This document shows positions 32,072 to 40,339 of a stretch of DNA of 64,000 nt, in pieces. A model generated the notes under the pieces. The model worked only from the letters and a program-made list of their open reading frames with translations, was not told the origin of the DNA and made no database searches. The position numbers and the translations under genes are program-made. The stretch's first letter is position 1, and every line of letters begins with the position of its first letter. The stretch comes from Diaminobutyricibacter sp049994905 (GTDB taxonomy: Bacteria > Actinomycetota > Actinomycetes > Actinomycetales > Microbacteriaceae): positions 4,154,001-4,218,000 of the forward strand of contig NZ_CP188258.1 of the NCBI RefSeq assembly GCF_049994905.1. Reading direction: 5' to 3'.

Positions 32072-33361
32072 CTACTTCTTGGGCGCCGGCTGGCAGACGG
32101 CGGCGGCTTTCATGCCGGCGACCGCCTGCGCCTCCGACCAGGGCAGCGCGACGATCGTCTTCGTTCCCGCCTTGGCCGGAGCCTTCGACGCGATCGATGC
32201 GAGCTGCTGGGCGAGCTCCCGCGCGAACGGCGCACCCGCAGACGAATTGTTCAGTGCGACGACCACCGTCAGTCCGCTCTCCGGGTCGGCGAACATCGCC
32301 GAGATGAAGCCCGGGATGTCGCCGACGTTGCCGCGCAGGGGTCCGAGTTTCAGCATCCCGAGACCGTAGGTCTGCCACGACGGCGAACCGCCGCCGAGTG
32401 GAACTCCCGTGTCCTGCGCCCGTGCTGCGGGCGCCGAGACGAGCGACCCGGTGGCGAGCGCCTGCACGTACGTCTTGAGGTCACTGATCGTCGACACTGC
32501 CCCCGCAGCGGTCCATCCCATGGACGGCGACAGCGACGTTTCGTCGATCGTCGTACCGCACTGGAGGGCACCCGCCGTGGTGAGCGCCGTCGCGTACCCG
32601 CGTAGGTGCGGCGAGGGGAGCGAGAGCTGGCCGGAATCGGGAAAACTCGAATGTGACATGCCCAGCCGGTCGAACACGTAGTGCCGGTACATGTCAGACC
32701 AGCTCATGCCCGTGGCGACCTGCAGGGCCATACCGAGCAGAACCATGTTCGCCTGCGACGTGTTGTAGAGCTGCCCCGGGGAGCCGGCAGGCCTGGTTGC
32801 GAGTCCGTCGCTGAGCAGTTCCATCGCCGGCCACTGGCGTACCGGGTTCGTGACGAAGACAGGTTTCAGCTGGGGCGCATAGTCGCCGAGGCCCGAGGTG
32901 TTCTGGCACAGTTCACGGAGAGTGATTCCGTCCACCCCGATCATGCGGGGCAGGTAGAGCGACACCGGGTCGTCGAGTTTCACCTTGCCCTCGTCGACGA
33001 GGGAGAGCAGCACCGAGCACGTCATCGACGTGGTGTTCGTCGCGATCCTGAAATGCATGTCGGCGGTGACCGGGTCCGACACCTTGGGGGCCGTGGTTCC
33101 CAGGCCGTCGGTGTAGCTGCCCGACCACGGAGCCCAGACGCCGACCAGCGCACCGGATGCCCCGGCCAGCTTCATCGCATCCGTCACCGCCGTCTCAAGG
33201 CGGCCTTCGATCGCCGACGGGAAGGCACCCTGCACCTGGTGGGGGAGCCGCGCCGTCGCGTCGGCGTAGGGCGTGCATGCGCCGAGTACCACGGCGACAA
33301 GGCTCGCCAGAGCTACTGCGGTCGCCCGCTTCGCCCCACGAAAGCCCCGACTCATACCCAT
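32072..33361 (-). CDS. Beta-lactamase-fold lipoprotein lacking catalytic Ser and Lys
   Basis: 429 residues. A signal peptide ends in a lipobox LGAC (Cys29), so the protein is anchored outside the membrane. The body follows the class C beta-lactamase/D-Ala-D-Ala carboxypeptidase family (LLSLVDEGKVKLDDPV, QNTSGLGDYAP, VLLGMALQVATGMSW). The active-site SxxK, expected at residues 108-111, reads TNTT. The YxN motif is not recognisable and the HTG-like triad reads NVG. It is therefore probably a non-catalytic binding protein. An alternative ATG lies two codons downstream. Confidence 0.85.
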   Translation of the reverse strand: MGMSRGFRGAKRATAVALASLVAVVLGACTPYADATARLPHQVQGAFPSAIEGRLETAVTDAMKLAGASGALVGVWAPWSGSYTDGLGTTAPKVSDPVTADMHFRIATNTTSMTCSVLLSLVDEGKVKLDDPVSLYLPRMIGVDGITLRELCQNTSGLGDYAPQLKPVFVTNPVRQWPAMELLSDGLATRPAGSPGQLYNTSQANMVLLGMALQVATGMSWSDMYRHYVFDRLGMSHSSFPDSGQLSLPSPHLRGYATALTTAGALQCGTTIDETSLSPSMGWTAAGAVSTISDLKTYVQALATGSLVSAPAARAQDTGVPLGGGSPSWQTYGLGMLKLGPLRGNVGDIPGFISAMFADPESGLTVVVALNNSSAGAPFARELAQQLASIASKAPAKAGTKTIVALPWSEAQAVAGMKAAAVCQPAPKK

Positions 33362-33505
33362 CCCCCGATGGTTGGTGCACTAACTTTGCAAGCATTCTAA
33401 CTGAGAAGGCCAGTATGCAATCCCGGCCGCGCATCCCCCGTAACGTTTCGGCGGCAATCCGTCACACGGGGTGCGCGGCGGCCCTCGGTGAGCGCACCGG
33501 GCGGG

Positions 33506-34780
33506 TCAGCGTTCGCGCATGAACCGTTCGACATCGGCGTCGACCATGATGTCGCTCGGGCGCAGCGGACGCGTGAGATAGAGGCCCTCGAGCGACGTGA
33601 TGCGGCTCAATGCCACGTAGGTCTGTCCGGGGCTGAACGCCCGTGCCCCCAGGTCGACGATCGCGCTGTCGTACGTCTTGCCCTGCGACTTGTGGATGGT
33701 GACCGCCCACGCGAGCCGCAGCGGGAACTGGGTGAACTCGGCCACCACATCCTTGGTCAGCTTCTTGGTCGCGGGGGAGTAGGAGTACTTGAACTTCTCC
33801 CAGATCGCCGGTTCGACTTCGTGGATCTCGCCGTCGACGTCGACGTACACGGTCGAGTCGATCCGGGTGACCGTGCCGATCGTTCCATTCACCCACCTGG
33901 GCCCGTCGCCGGTGCCTGCGTCGTTGCGCAGGAACATCACCTGAGCGCCGACCTTGAGTTCGAGCACTTCGTCCGCGGGAAACGCGCGCCCACCGAAATC
34001 ACCGCTGACCTCGGCTTTTGCGGTGAGCACACGCCCCGGAAGCTGCCGAAGGGCGTTCGAGTTGATGCGGTTGACGGCGTCGTTGCGCGTGGCGAGCGTG
34101 ATCGTTCCGTCTTCGGGGGCCGGACGCGCGCCCGTCTCGTTGAGCCGGTCGGCGATGTCCTTGGTGACACGCCCGTGACGCACGGCATTCAGCATGGCCT
34201 TGAAGTCGGCCTCGTGCTGACGGTGGATCTCGGTGAGCTCCACGATCTTGAGCGCGGCCTCCCTCCACACCTTCGCGTCGAAGAACCACATCGACCGGTA
34301 CGTGTCGCCGAAGTAGGCGCGCTCGTCTGAGTCCCCCGGCACCGGGGCGAGCTGGTACGGGTCGCCGAACAGCACGACCTGCACCCCGCCGAACGCTTCG
34401 TACGGTCGCTGCCGCGCCTGCCGCAGGCTCCGGTCGATCGCATCCATCAGGTCGGCGTTGACCATCGAGATCTCGTCGATGACCAGGGTATCGATCGTGT
34501 TCAGCAGCTTGCGCAGCTCGGCGCTCTGGTCGATGTCGTGATCGGCGATGACGCCGATCGGCAGGCGGAACAGCGAATGGATGGTCTGGCCACCGACGTT
34601 GAGCGCCGCCACCCCGGTGGGTGCGCTGATCACCAGCTGCTTCTCGGTGTTCCACGACAGGTGGTTGAGCAGGGTCGACTTGCCTGTGCCGGCGCGGCCG
34701 GTCACGAAGACGTGTTCGCGCGTGTTCTCGATGAGCTCGAACACGGCCTTCTGCTCGGCCGAGAGGGGGAGCTGACCCAC
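33506..34780 (-). CDS. PIF1/RecD2-like superfamily 1 DNA helicase
   Basis: 424 residues from the GTG at 34780. Walker A is GRAGTGKST (about 28-36), Walker B is LVIDEISMV, then GDPYQLAPV (motif III) and AVTIHKSQGKTYD with TYVALSRITSLEGLYLTRPL at the C-terminus. These are the PIF1-type motifs of 5'-3' helicases that unwind G-quadruplex or stalled forks. The GTG has AAAGGGGAC upstream and is preferred to a longer in-frame start. Stands alone; divergent from the gene at 34885. Confidence 0.9.
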   Translation of the reverse strand: MGQLPLSAEQKAVFELIENTREHVFVTGRAGTGKSTLLNHLSWNTEKQLVISAPTGVAALNVGGQTIHSLFRLPIGVIADHDIDQSAELRKLLNTIDTLVIDEISMVNADLMDAIDRSLRQARQRPYEAFGGVQVVLFGDPYQLAPVPGDSDERAYFGDTYRSMWFFDAKVWREAALKIVELTEIHRQHEADFKAMLNAVRHGRVTKDIADRLNETGARPAPEDGTITLATRNDAVNRINSNALRQLPGRVLTAKAEVSGDFGGRAFPADEVLELKVGAQVMFLRNDAGTGDGPRWVNGTIGTVTRIDSTVYVDVDGEIHEVEPAIWEKFKYSYSPATKKLTKDVVAEFTQFPLRLAWAVTIHKSQGKTYDSAIVDLGARAFSPGQTYVALSRITSLEGLYLTRPLRPSDIMVDADVERFMRER

Positions 34781-34884
34781 CTGCGTCCCCTTTCCTGCGA
34801 TGCGAAGCCCGTTCAGCCTATCTCGCCGGCAGGGCGCCGGAGGCCGTCCACGCCCGCCCTGTGAGCGCATCTTAGGATTGCCTC

Positions 34885-35961
34885 ATGCCCGAGGTTGCCG
34901 ACGTCAGCGCCCCCGCGCATCCGGTCGCCCCGTTCCGTCCTCGCACCCGCGTCATCCTGGTCTCAACGGGCATCGGCGTACTGCTGCTGCTCGCCTTCGC
35001 GGCAGCGATCGGCTCCCTGCAGCGCGACGTGTACAGCCCGTCCGGGTTCGTGTCCGGCTACCTGGGCGCACTCGCACGTCATGACGCGCACGCCGCGCTC
35101 GCGATGCCCGGGGTCGACGCGAGCGACAGCGGTCTCGCTGCGGCAGGCCTTCCGACCGCCCCCTCGAGGGAGCTCCTGCGATCGGATGTGCTGGCGAACC
35201 TTTCCGGCATCCGGATCGTTCACGACGACACGCTCGCTGACGGCGTGCACCAGGTCGCCTTCGAAGCGACCGTCGACGGAACCCCGGTCTCGTCGGCGTT
35301 CCGCGTGAAGCAGACCGGCGCCGTTCTCGGGCTCCTGCCCACCTGGCGTTTCGTCACTACGCCGCTGGCTGTTGCGACCGTGACCGTGGAGCACGCTGAG
35401 ACCTTCACTGTCGCGGGCCACACGCTGGACACCCGGGCGGGAGATCCGACCCAGCCGGCGCAAGCGTTCACGACCAAGGCCGACTACGTCGTGTTCGCTC
35501 CCGGCCTGTACCGTCTCGGCCACAGTTCGACCTATCTCCACGCGGATACTGCCTCCTTGCTCGCGAGCAAGCCGGGTGCCGTCGCGACCGTCTCGGTTGT
35601 CGCCGAACCGACCTCGGAGTTCATCTCCCAGGTCGAGTCGCAGCTGGACTCCTACCTCGACGGATGCGCGAAGCAGCCGGTCCTGCAGCCGAGCGGATGC
35701 CCGTTCGGCGTGGTTATCGACGATCGCGTCGTCGGTGCCCCGGCCTGGTCGATCGTCAAGTATCCGCCGGTGAACGTTGTGGCCGGAACGAACGGCTGGC
35801 AGATGGCCCCGGCGGAGGGCATCGCACACCTTCAGGTGACAGTGCAGTCGCTGTTCGACGGAACGATCTCGACCCGCAATTCCGACGAGCCGTTCTCGGT
35901 CGCGCTGTCGAGTATCGTGATCCGCCCGGATGGCGCACTGGACATCGTCGTCGCCGGCTGA
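34885..35961 (+). CDS. Membrane-anchored extracytoplasmic protein, unknown function
   Basis: 358 residues: a cytoplasmic N-terminus, one membrane helix at about 24-45 (VILVSTGIGVLLLLAFAAAI) and a large beta-rich extracellular part. Two Cys in the C-terminal third (DGCAKQPVLQPSGCPFG) could form a disulfide. No family recognised; the repeated lipoprotein-like segments (VSVVAEPTSEFISQVES) resemble actinobacterial DUF-type secreted proteins. TAGGAT ends 6 nt before the ATG, so a leaderless message is likely. Confidence 0.75.
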   Translation: MPEVADVSAPAHPVAPFRPRTRVILVSTGIGVLLLLAFAAAIGSLQRDVYSPSGFVSGYLGALARHDAHAALAMPGVDASDSGLAAAGLPTAPSRELLRSDVLANLSGIRIVHDDTLADGVHQVAFEATVDGTPVSSAFRVKQTGAVLGLLPTWRFVTTPLAVATVTVEHAETFTVAGHTLDTRAGDPTQPAQAFTTKADYVVFAPGLYRLGHSSTYLHADTASLLASKPGAVATVSVVAEPTSEFISQVESQLDSYLDGCAKQPVLQPSGCPFGVVIDDRVVGAPAWSIVKYPPVNVVAGTNGWQMAPAEGIAHLQVTVQSLFDGTISTRNSDEPFSVALSSIVIRPDGALDIVVAG

Positions 35962-36023
35962 GCCTGTCTCTCCGCCCCGAGCGCCCAGGTTCTGAACCGC
36001 TGCGCAGTTGCAACGTGTGCGCT

Positions 36024-36052
36024 CGGCCGCGCCGGGTCACCCGGCGCGGCCG
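36024..36052. terminator. Perfect GC hairpin between converging genes
   Basis: Arms CGGCCGCGCCGGG and CCCGGCGCGGCCG, 13 perfect pairs around TCA. It lies between the gene ending at 35961 and the end of the CopD-CtaG gene, and may serve both. There is no T tract, so factor-dependent or processing roles are possible. Confidence 0.7.
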
Positions 36053-36054
36053 GG

Positions 36055-38025
36055 TCACCCGGCGCTGTGGTCGTGTTCCGCCAGGCGCGCCAGACGCTCG
36101 TTGTACGCGTTCAGCTCCGCGTCGTTGGTACGGTCGGCGTTCCTGTCACGCCGCTTCGTCTCTTTCGCGTCGCTGCGGCTCCACTGGATGGCGACCACGA
36201 TCGCGAGGATGACGGTCGGGATCTCACCGATGCTCCACGCAATCCCGCCCCCGGTCTGCTGGTCGGCAAGGGGGAGCTGCCCCCAGGTGCGGCCCATCGC
36301 ACCGAACCAGTCGGCGAGGAGCAGACCGGACGACGTGATGAGGCTCAGCCCGAAGAAGGCGTGGAACGCCATGGTGCCGAGCAGGAGGACGAGCCGGAAC
36401 GGGTACGGCAGCCGGTACGGGACCGGGTCGATGCCGATGAGGGATTGAACGAACAGGTAGCCCGTGATGAGGAAGTGGGTGATCATCCACTCGTGACCGA
36501 TGTGGTCGGTCGTTGCCCACCGGAACAGTGGCGTGTAGTAGAACGCCCACAGCGATCCGGCGAAGAGCACCGCTGCCACGATCGGGTTGGTGAGCACGCC
36601 TGCGACGCGGGAGTGCACGGCCAGCATGATCCACTCGCGGCCACCGCGCGAACCGTCGGACCGCTTGCGGATCGTCCTCAGCGCAAGCGTGATCGGCGCG
36701 CCGGGCACGAGCAGCAGCGGCACCATCATGGTGAGCACCATGTGACCGAGCATGTGCGACGAGAAGAGGTACTTCTCGTAGACGTTCACGCCCCCGGAGG
36801 TGATGTAGAAGAGCAGCGCGATTCCCGCGATCCAGAGGATCGTGCGGTGGATCGGCCAGCGGTCGCCGCGCTTCGTGATGCGGCGCACGGCGGCGAGGTA
36901 GAAGAAGACGGCGAAGCCGCAGCCGAGCACCCAGAGCAGGTCGAAGTTCCAGCTGGTGAAGTAGCGCTCGAAGGTGAGCGGCGGCGGAAGCTTCTCTCCG
37001 GTCAGGATCTCGGCGGGTGTCGGCGCACTGCCCAGCTTCTGGGCGACAGGCGTGGCGGTGCGGGCGAGCGCCGCCGCTACCCCGGAGGCGAGCCCCATGA
37101 ACGCGAGCTCTGCGGTTACCAGCCACCAGAAGGCACCACGCCCGGCGCCGGACTTCAGCCGCGCGATCAGGAAGCGCCGCTGAGTCACGCCGAACACGCC
37201 AAGAGCCACGAGGGCCGCCACTTTGACCAGAACGAGGATGCCGTAGGGCGTCGCGAGGTTCTCGAGCGTGCCGATGCGGAGTTCCGCGCTCACGTAACCC
37301 GATGCGGCTACGACGACGAAACAGACGACGGCGAGCGTCGAGTACCGCTCGATGATCGGCACGAGCCGGGCGCCGTCGAGGGTTTTGCGGATCAGCACGA
37401 CGGTGAGGAGCCCGCCCAGCCAGATCGCGGCGAACGCGATGTGCAGGCCGAGCGCCGTGATCGCTGCGTCGTGTCCGGCGGTGCCCGCTGCGTGGCCCTG
37501 CTGCGCCATCGGCAGCAGCGAGAGCAGCGCGAGAGCGGTGACGAATGCGAGAGCGGTCTGGTTGCGCACCGCGAAGCAGAGCACGGTGACGGCGGCCGCG
37601 ATCAACGTGGTGCCGAGCCACGCCTGACCGAGCGAGATGCTGGTCACGAACGAGCTGAGGCCGTCGGTGAAGGTCTGGTCGAGCGAGAACGGGATGCCCG
37701 TGACGCTCACAAAGGTCAGGAGACCTGTGATCGCGCTCGCGACCGTCATCACCGCGGCTGAAGCAGCGGCGACGTCGAGCGTGCGGTTGAACTCCGGATG
37801 GCGCGGACTGAGCGCGAAACAGGCGAGAAGCAGCGCCCCGATCGTGCCGGCAGCGCTCAGGTTGACGATGAGCTTGGCTGCGGGAAGGCCGTAGCGGACG
37901 AACGCCCCAGGGTCGGCGAGGAGGGGCGCAGCGGCGCCCCCGCCGAAGGCGAGAGCCGCGAAGAGGGCCAGAAATGCCACCACCACGAGCACGACGGGGC
38001 CGGCTAGGCGGATGACTCTGGGCAC
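36055..38025 (-). CDS. CopD-CtaG fusion: copper import and cytochrome oxidase assembly
   Basis: 656 residues with about 15-16 membrane helices. Residues about 1-330 are a CopD-type copper domain (GHAAGTAGHDAAITALGLHI; AAIWLGGLLTVVLIRKTL). Residues about 345-610 are a CtaG/caa3 assembly domain with conserved histidines (SSHMLGHMVLTMMVPLLLVP, then GHEWMITHFLITGYLF). Actinobacteria commonly carry this fusion, which delivers copper to cytochrome oxidase. The C-terminus is polar and ends HDHSAG, a possible metal-binding tail. The GTG start has TAGGCT ending 6 nt upstream. Confidence 0.9.
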   Translation of the reverse strand: MPRVIRLAGPVVLVVVAFLALFAALAFGGGAAAPLLADPGAFVRYGLPAAKLIVNLSAAGTIGALLLACFALSPRHPEFNRTLDVAAASAAVMTVASAITGLLTFVSVTGIPFSLDQTFTDGLSSFVTSISLGQAWLGTTLIAAAVTVLCFAVRNQTALAFVTALALLSLLPMAQQGHAAGTAGHDAAITALGLHIAFAAIWLGGLLTVVLIRKTLDGARLVPIIERYSTLAVVCFVVVAASGYVSAELRIGTLENLATPYGILVLVKVAALVALGVFGVTQRRFLIARLKSGAGRGAFWWLVTAELAFMGLASGVAAALARTATPVAQKLGSAPTPAEILTGEKLPPPLTFERYFTSWNFDLLWVLGCGFAVFFYLAAVRRITKRGDRWPIHRTILWIAGIALLFYITSGGVNVYEKYLFSSHMLGHMVLTMMVPLLLVPGAPITLALRTIRKRSDGSRGGREWIMLAVHSRVAGVLTNPIVAAVLFAGSLWAFYYTPLFRWATTDHIGHEWMITHFLITGYLFVQSLIGIDPVPYRLPYPFRLVLLLGTMAFHAFFGLSLITSSGLLLADWFGAMGRTWGQLPLADQQTGGGIAWSIGEIPTVILAIVVAIQWSRSDAKETKRRDRNADRTNDAELNAYNERLARLAEHDHSAG

Positions 38026-38134
38026 CGATCAAGCCTATGTCGTGCCCGCTGTGAGCAGGCACACAAGGCGGATGCTGTGGAAAGGCGACGAGGGGGACGC
38101 CGACCTGCGGCGCCCCCCTCGTCGAAAGCGTGAA

Positions 38135-38422
38135 CTACTTGACAGCAGCCTTGAGCTTCGAGCCGGCGGTCAGCTTGACGCGGTGGCCGGCCGGGATGGC
38201 GATCTCGGCGCCGGTCTGCGGGTTGCGGCCCGTGCGCGCGGCGGTCTCGGTGCGCTCGGCGGCGAGCCAGCCCGGGATGGTGACCTTGCCACCGTTTGCC
38301 ACGGTGTCCGCGACAGTGGCGAAGAATGCGTCGAGCACGCCACCGACGGCGGCCTGGCTCTGACCGGACGCAGCGGCAACTGCGGCAACGAGCTCGGTCT
38401 TGTTCAGCGACTTGTCAGCCAT
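38135..38422 (-). CDS. hup: HU family nucleoid DNA-binding protein
   Basis: 95 residues, a complete HU: NKTELVAAVAAASGQSQAAV, GVLDAFFATVADTVANGGKV, then GRNPQTGAEIAIPAGHRV and a short basic end. There is no long Lys/Ala-rich tail as in mycobacterial HU, which is normal for this family of organisms. ATG 38422 has AGGAGGACAC upstream. An extended -10 (TGATACATT, TACATT at 38521-38526) lies 100 bases upstream in an AT-rich stretch; it implies a leader of about 90 bases. Confidence 0.95.
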   Translation of the reverse strand: MADKSLNKTELVAAVAAASGQSQAAVGGVLDAFFATVADTVANGGKVTIPGWLAAERTETAARTGRNPQTGAEIAIPAGHRVKLTAGSKLKAAVK

Positions 38423-38520
38423 TGAGTGTCCTCCTCGGACCTTTTTGCTGGAATACAGCTTTCTAGTGGAACGGTTGAGGCCACGAAGGGCCATTACGTC
38501 TGGTCGGTTTGACCGCCTTG

Positions 38521-38526
38521 AATGTA
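38521..38526 (-). promoter_or_regulatory. Predicted -10 element of hup
   Basis: Read on the minus strand: TGATACATT, an extended -10. It is the most promoter-like sequence in the AT-rich gap 38423-38620. Confidence 0.4.
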
Positions 38527-38623
38527 TCAGAATCCCGCGTGTTTTCGCGGATTTACGGGCTTTTTCGCAATGTCTACGCGTATTGCGAACACGGATTCTG
38601 CGTCCGTCGCCCCCCTGAAACGG

Positions 38624-38661
38624 CAGAGAGGGTGCCCGACCGAAGTCGAACACCCTCTCTG
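38624..38661 (-). terminator. Terminator of the rpmB-rpmG-rpsN operon
   Basis: Arms CAGAGAGGGTG (38624-38634) and CACCCTCTCTG (38651-38661) with partial inner pairing, 33 bases after the rpsN stop. On the minus strand it is followed by GCCGTTTCA. Confidence 0.7.
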
Positions 38662-38693
38662 GAGTGAACTGGCATGTCTACCAGTCGCGCTGA

Positions 38694-38999
38694 TTACCAG
38701 CTCGACTTGGTGATACCCGGCAGCTCGCCGCGGTGCGCCATGTCGCGGAAACGAACGCGCGAAATGCCGAACTTGCTGAGGTTTCCGCGGGGGCGGCCGT
38801 CGACGGCGTCGCGGTTGCGCAGGCGCACGGGCGATGCGTTGCGGGGGAGCTTCTGCAGGCCGATACGTGCGGCCTCGCGGGACTCGTCGGTTCCGTTCGG
38901 GTCGACGAGCGCCTTCTTCAGCTCCAGTCGCTTGGCGGCGTAGCGGTCGACGACCACCTTGCGCTGCTCATTGCGGGCGATCTTGCTCTTCTTGGCCAT
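38694..38999 (-). CDS. rpsN: 30S ribosomal protein S14, zinc-independent form
   Basis: 101 residues, the long S14 type. The signature RLRNRDAVDGRPRGNLSKFG is present, and the CxxC zinc ribbon of the short type is absent. It is the last gene of rpmB-rpmG-rpsN, with 3 bases between rpmG and this gene. In other actinobacteria this trio of cysteine-free paralogues is controlled by Zur. No Zur-box is visible at their promoter here. Confidence 0.97.
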   Translation of the reverse strand: MAKKSKIARNEQRKVVVDRYAAKRLELKKALVDPNGTDESREAARIGLQKLPRNASPVRLRNRDAVDGRPRGNLSKFGISRVRFRDMAHRGELPGITKSSW

Positions 39000-39002
39000 G
39001 GT

Positions 39003-39170
39003 CTAGCGCTCCTCTCGGAACTCGACGTGCTTACGCACGATGGGATCGTACTTCTTGAGTACGAGACGGTCGGGGTCGTTGCGGCGGTTCTTCTTGGTCA
39101 CGTAGGTGTACCCCGTGCCAGCCGTCGAACGAAGCTTGATGATCGGACGGATGTCCTGCTGCTTTGCCAT
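39003..39170 (-). CDS. rpmG: 50S ribosomal protein L33, zinc-independent form
   Basis: 55 residues: AKQQDIRPIIKLRSTAGTGY, then YVTKKNRRNDPDRLVLKKYD. None of the four Cys of zinc-type L33 is present. Its ATG overlaps the rpmB stop by one base (TAATG), so translation is coupled. Confidence 0.97.
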   Translation of the reverse strand: MAKQQDIRPIIKLRSTAGTGYTYVTKKNRRNDPDRLVLKKYDPIVRKHVEFREER

Positions 39171-39406
39171 TAGATCTTCTCCCCACGCGCAAGGATGTCC
39201 TTGACGACGGACTCGATGCCGCGGACGTCGATGACCTTGATGCCCTTGGCACTGACGGTGAGCGTGACGTTACGGCGAAGCGACGGAACGTAGTACGTCT
39301 TCTTCTGAACGTTCGGGTCGAAACGGCGCTTGGTGCGCCGGTGCGAGTGCGAAATGTTGTGACCGAAGCCGGGAACCGCTCCAGTCACCTGGCAGGTTGC
39401 TGCCAT
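39170..39406 (-). CDS. rpmB: 50S ribosomal protein L28, zinc-independent form
   Basis: 78 residues: CQVTGAVPGFGHNISHSHRR and TKRRFDPNVQKKTYYVPSLR are typical of L28. Only one Cys is present, so the zinc ribbon is missing. ATG 39406 has TGGAGGAAAA upstream. A GCGGAGCA/TGCTCCGC hairpin (39423-39442) lies in the leader just before the ribosome site and may have a control role. First gene of the trio. Confidence 0.97.
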   Translation of the reverse strand: MAATCQVTGAVPGFGHNISHSHRRTKRRFDPNVQKKTYYVPSLRRNVTLTVSAKGIKVIDVRGIESVVKDILARGEKI

Positions 39407-39540
39407 GGTTTTCCTCCAATACCGCGGAGCAGGAGTGCTCCGCCCAAGATCCCTTGTCGGCACGCACAAAACACCCGCTGGTGAAAGAAAGTGGATTGGC
39501 GCACGATCCGAGTGGGAGAGGCCCACTCAGCCAAACATCA

Positions 39541-39570
39541 ATACTACGTTGAACCCCCGTGCACCTGCAA
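39541..39570 (-). promoter_or_regulatory. Predicted promoter of rpmB-rpmG-rpsN
   Basis: On the minus strand: TTGCAG (39565-39570), an 18-base spacer and TAGTAT (39541-39546). No convincing Zur-box overlaps it. Confidence 0.45.
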
Positions 39571-39584
39571 ACCGAGTCGCTGGC

Positions 39585-39854
39585 CTACGGGTGTTCCGGC
39601 CCGAACATGCGCTTCGTGATGGCCTGGACGTCGCGATCAAGATCGTCGAGTCGAACCAGTTTCGTGTCGATCCTGTCGAACCGCCTTTCGATCGACTCGA
39701 ACCGCGCATCCATCGTGTCGAGCCGGTCGGTCACCCGGCCGATCTGCGTGACAAGGAGGTTGCCGGAGAGCCTCAACACGACCGCGGTCATGGAGAAGAA
39801 TGCCGCCCCGAGGATTCCGAGCGCTGTCCAGGTCTGCGCTTCAGTCAAGATCAT
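39585..39854 (-). CDS. Small membrane protein with coiled coil
   Basis: 89 residues: one membrane helix (about 9-32, ALGILGAAFFSMTAVVLRL) then a heptad-like charged region (RVTDRLDTMDARFESIERRF) built of repeated 'R.D.id...' units. This shape is seen in phage-like or response-associated small proteins; function unknown. The ATG has GGAGGC directly adjoining it and CACAAT 6 nt further up. It lies between zur and the rpmB promoter. Confidence 0.65.
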   Translation of the reverse strand: MILTEAQTWTALGILGAAFFSMTAVVLRLSGNLLVTQIGRVTDRLDTMDARFESIERRFDRIDTKLVRLDDLDRDVQAITKRMFGPEHP

Positions 39855-39942
39855 GCCTCCATTGTGCCGGTTTGGTTGCTCCCACGTTATGCATCCGGCA
39901 ACACCCGCAACCAGATTCCTCGAAATCTGTGGAAAGAGTCAA

Positions 39943-40335
39943 TCAAGCCGTGATTGTGGAGGAGCAGTTGGCGCACAGCCCGAACACATCGACGACGTGC
40001 TGCGCCTGGGTGAAGCCGTGCGAGGCCGCGGCCGATTTCGCCCACTGCTCCACCGCATCCGCCTCGATCTCCACTGTGAGGCCGCAGTTGCGGCAGATCA
40101 GGTGATGGTGATGCCCGGTCGTGCACGCCCGGTACAGGCTCTCCCCGTCGGGTGACTGCAGCGAATCCGCGTCACCCTCCGAGGCGAGGTCGGCGAGCGC
40201 GCGGTACACCGTCGCGAGGCCGATCGGCGATCCCGCCTCGTGCAGGTTCATGTGCAGGCCTTGCGCGCTGATGAAGCCCTCTGTCGAGGTCAGCGCGTCG
40301 CGGACGGCCTCGCGTTGCCAGGTGTTGCGCTTCAC
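39943..40335 (-). CDS. zur: Fur-family zinc uptake regulator
   Basis: 130 residues. Winged helix about 8-80 (WQREAVRDALTSTEGFISAQ, then SPIGLATVYRALADLASEG) and a dimer domain with HHHHLICRNCG and GLCANC, the two CxxC pairs of the structural zinc site. It is the last gene of the znuA-znuC-znuB-zur unit, 4 bases after znuB, so identification as Zur rather than Fur rests on context and is strong. Binds zinc and represses its own operon. Confidence 0.92.
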   Translation of the reverse strand: MKRNTWQREAVRDALTSTEGFISAQGLHMNLHEAGSPIGLATVYRALADLASEGDADSLQSPDGESLYRACTTGHHHHLICRNCGLTVEIEADAVEQWAKSAAASHGFTQAQHVVDVFGLCANCSSTITA

Positions 40336-40339
40336 GGTC

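Noticed and set aside
36067..37761. Long open frame on the plus strand
   Set aside because: It is opposite the CopD-CtaG gene, has arginine/histidine-rich sequence typical of reverse reading of GC-rich genes and no ribosome site. The same holds for 17112-19325 opposite the beta-glucosidase and MFS genes, and many others.
39541..39570. Zur-box at the rpmB promoter
   Set aside because: TCAA...TTGA half-sites flank the -10 but lack the central AT pattern seen before znuA.
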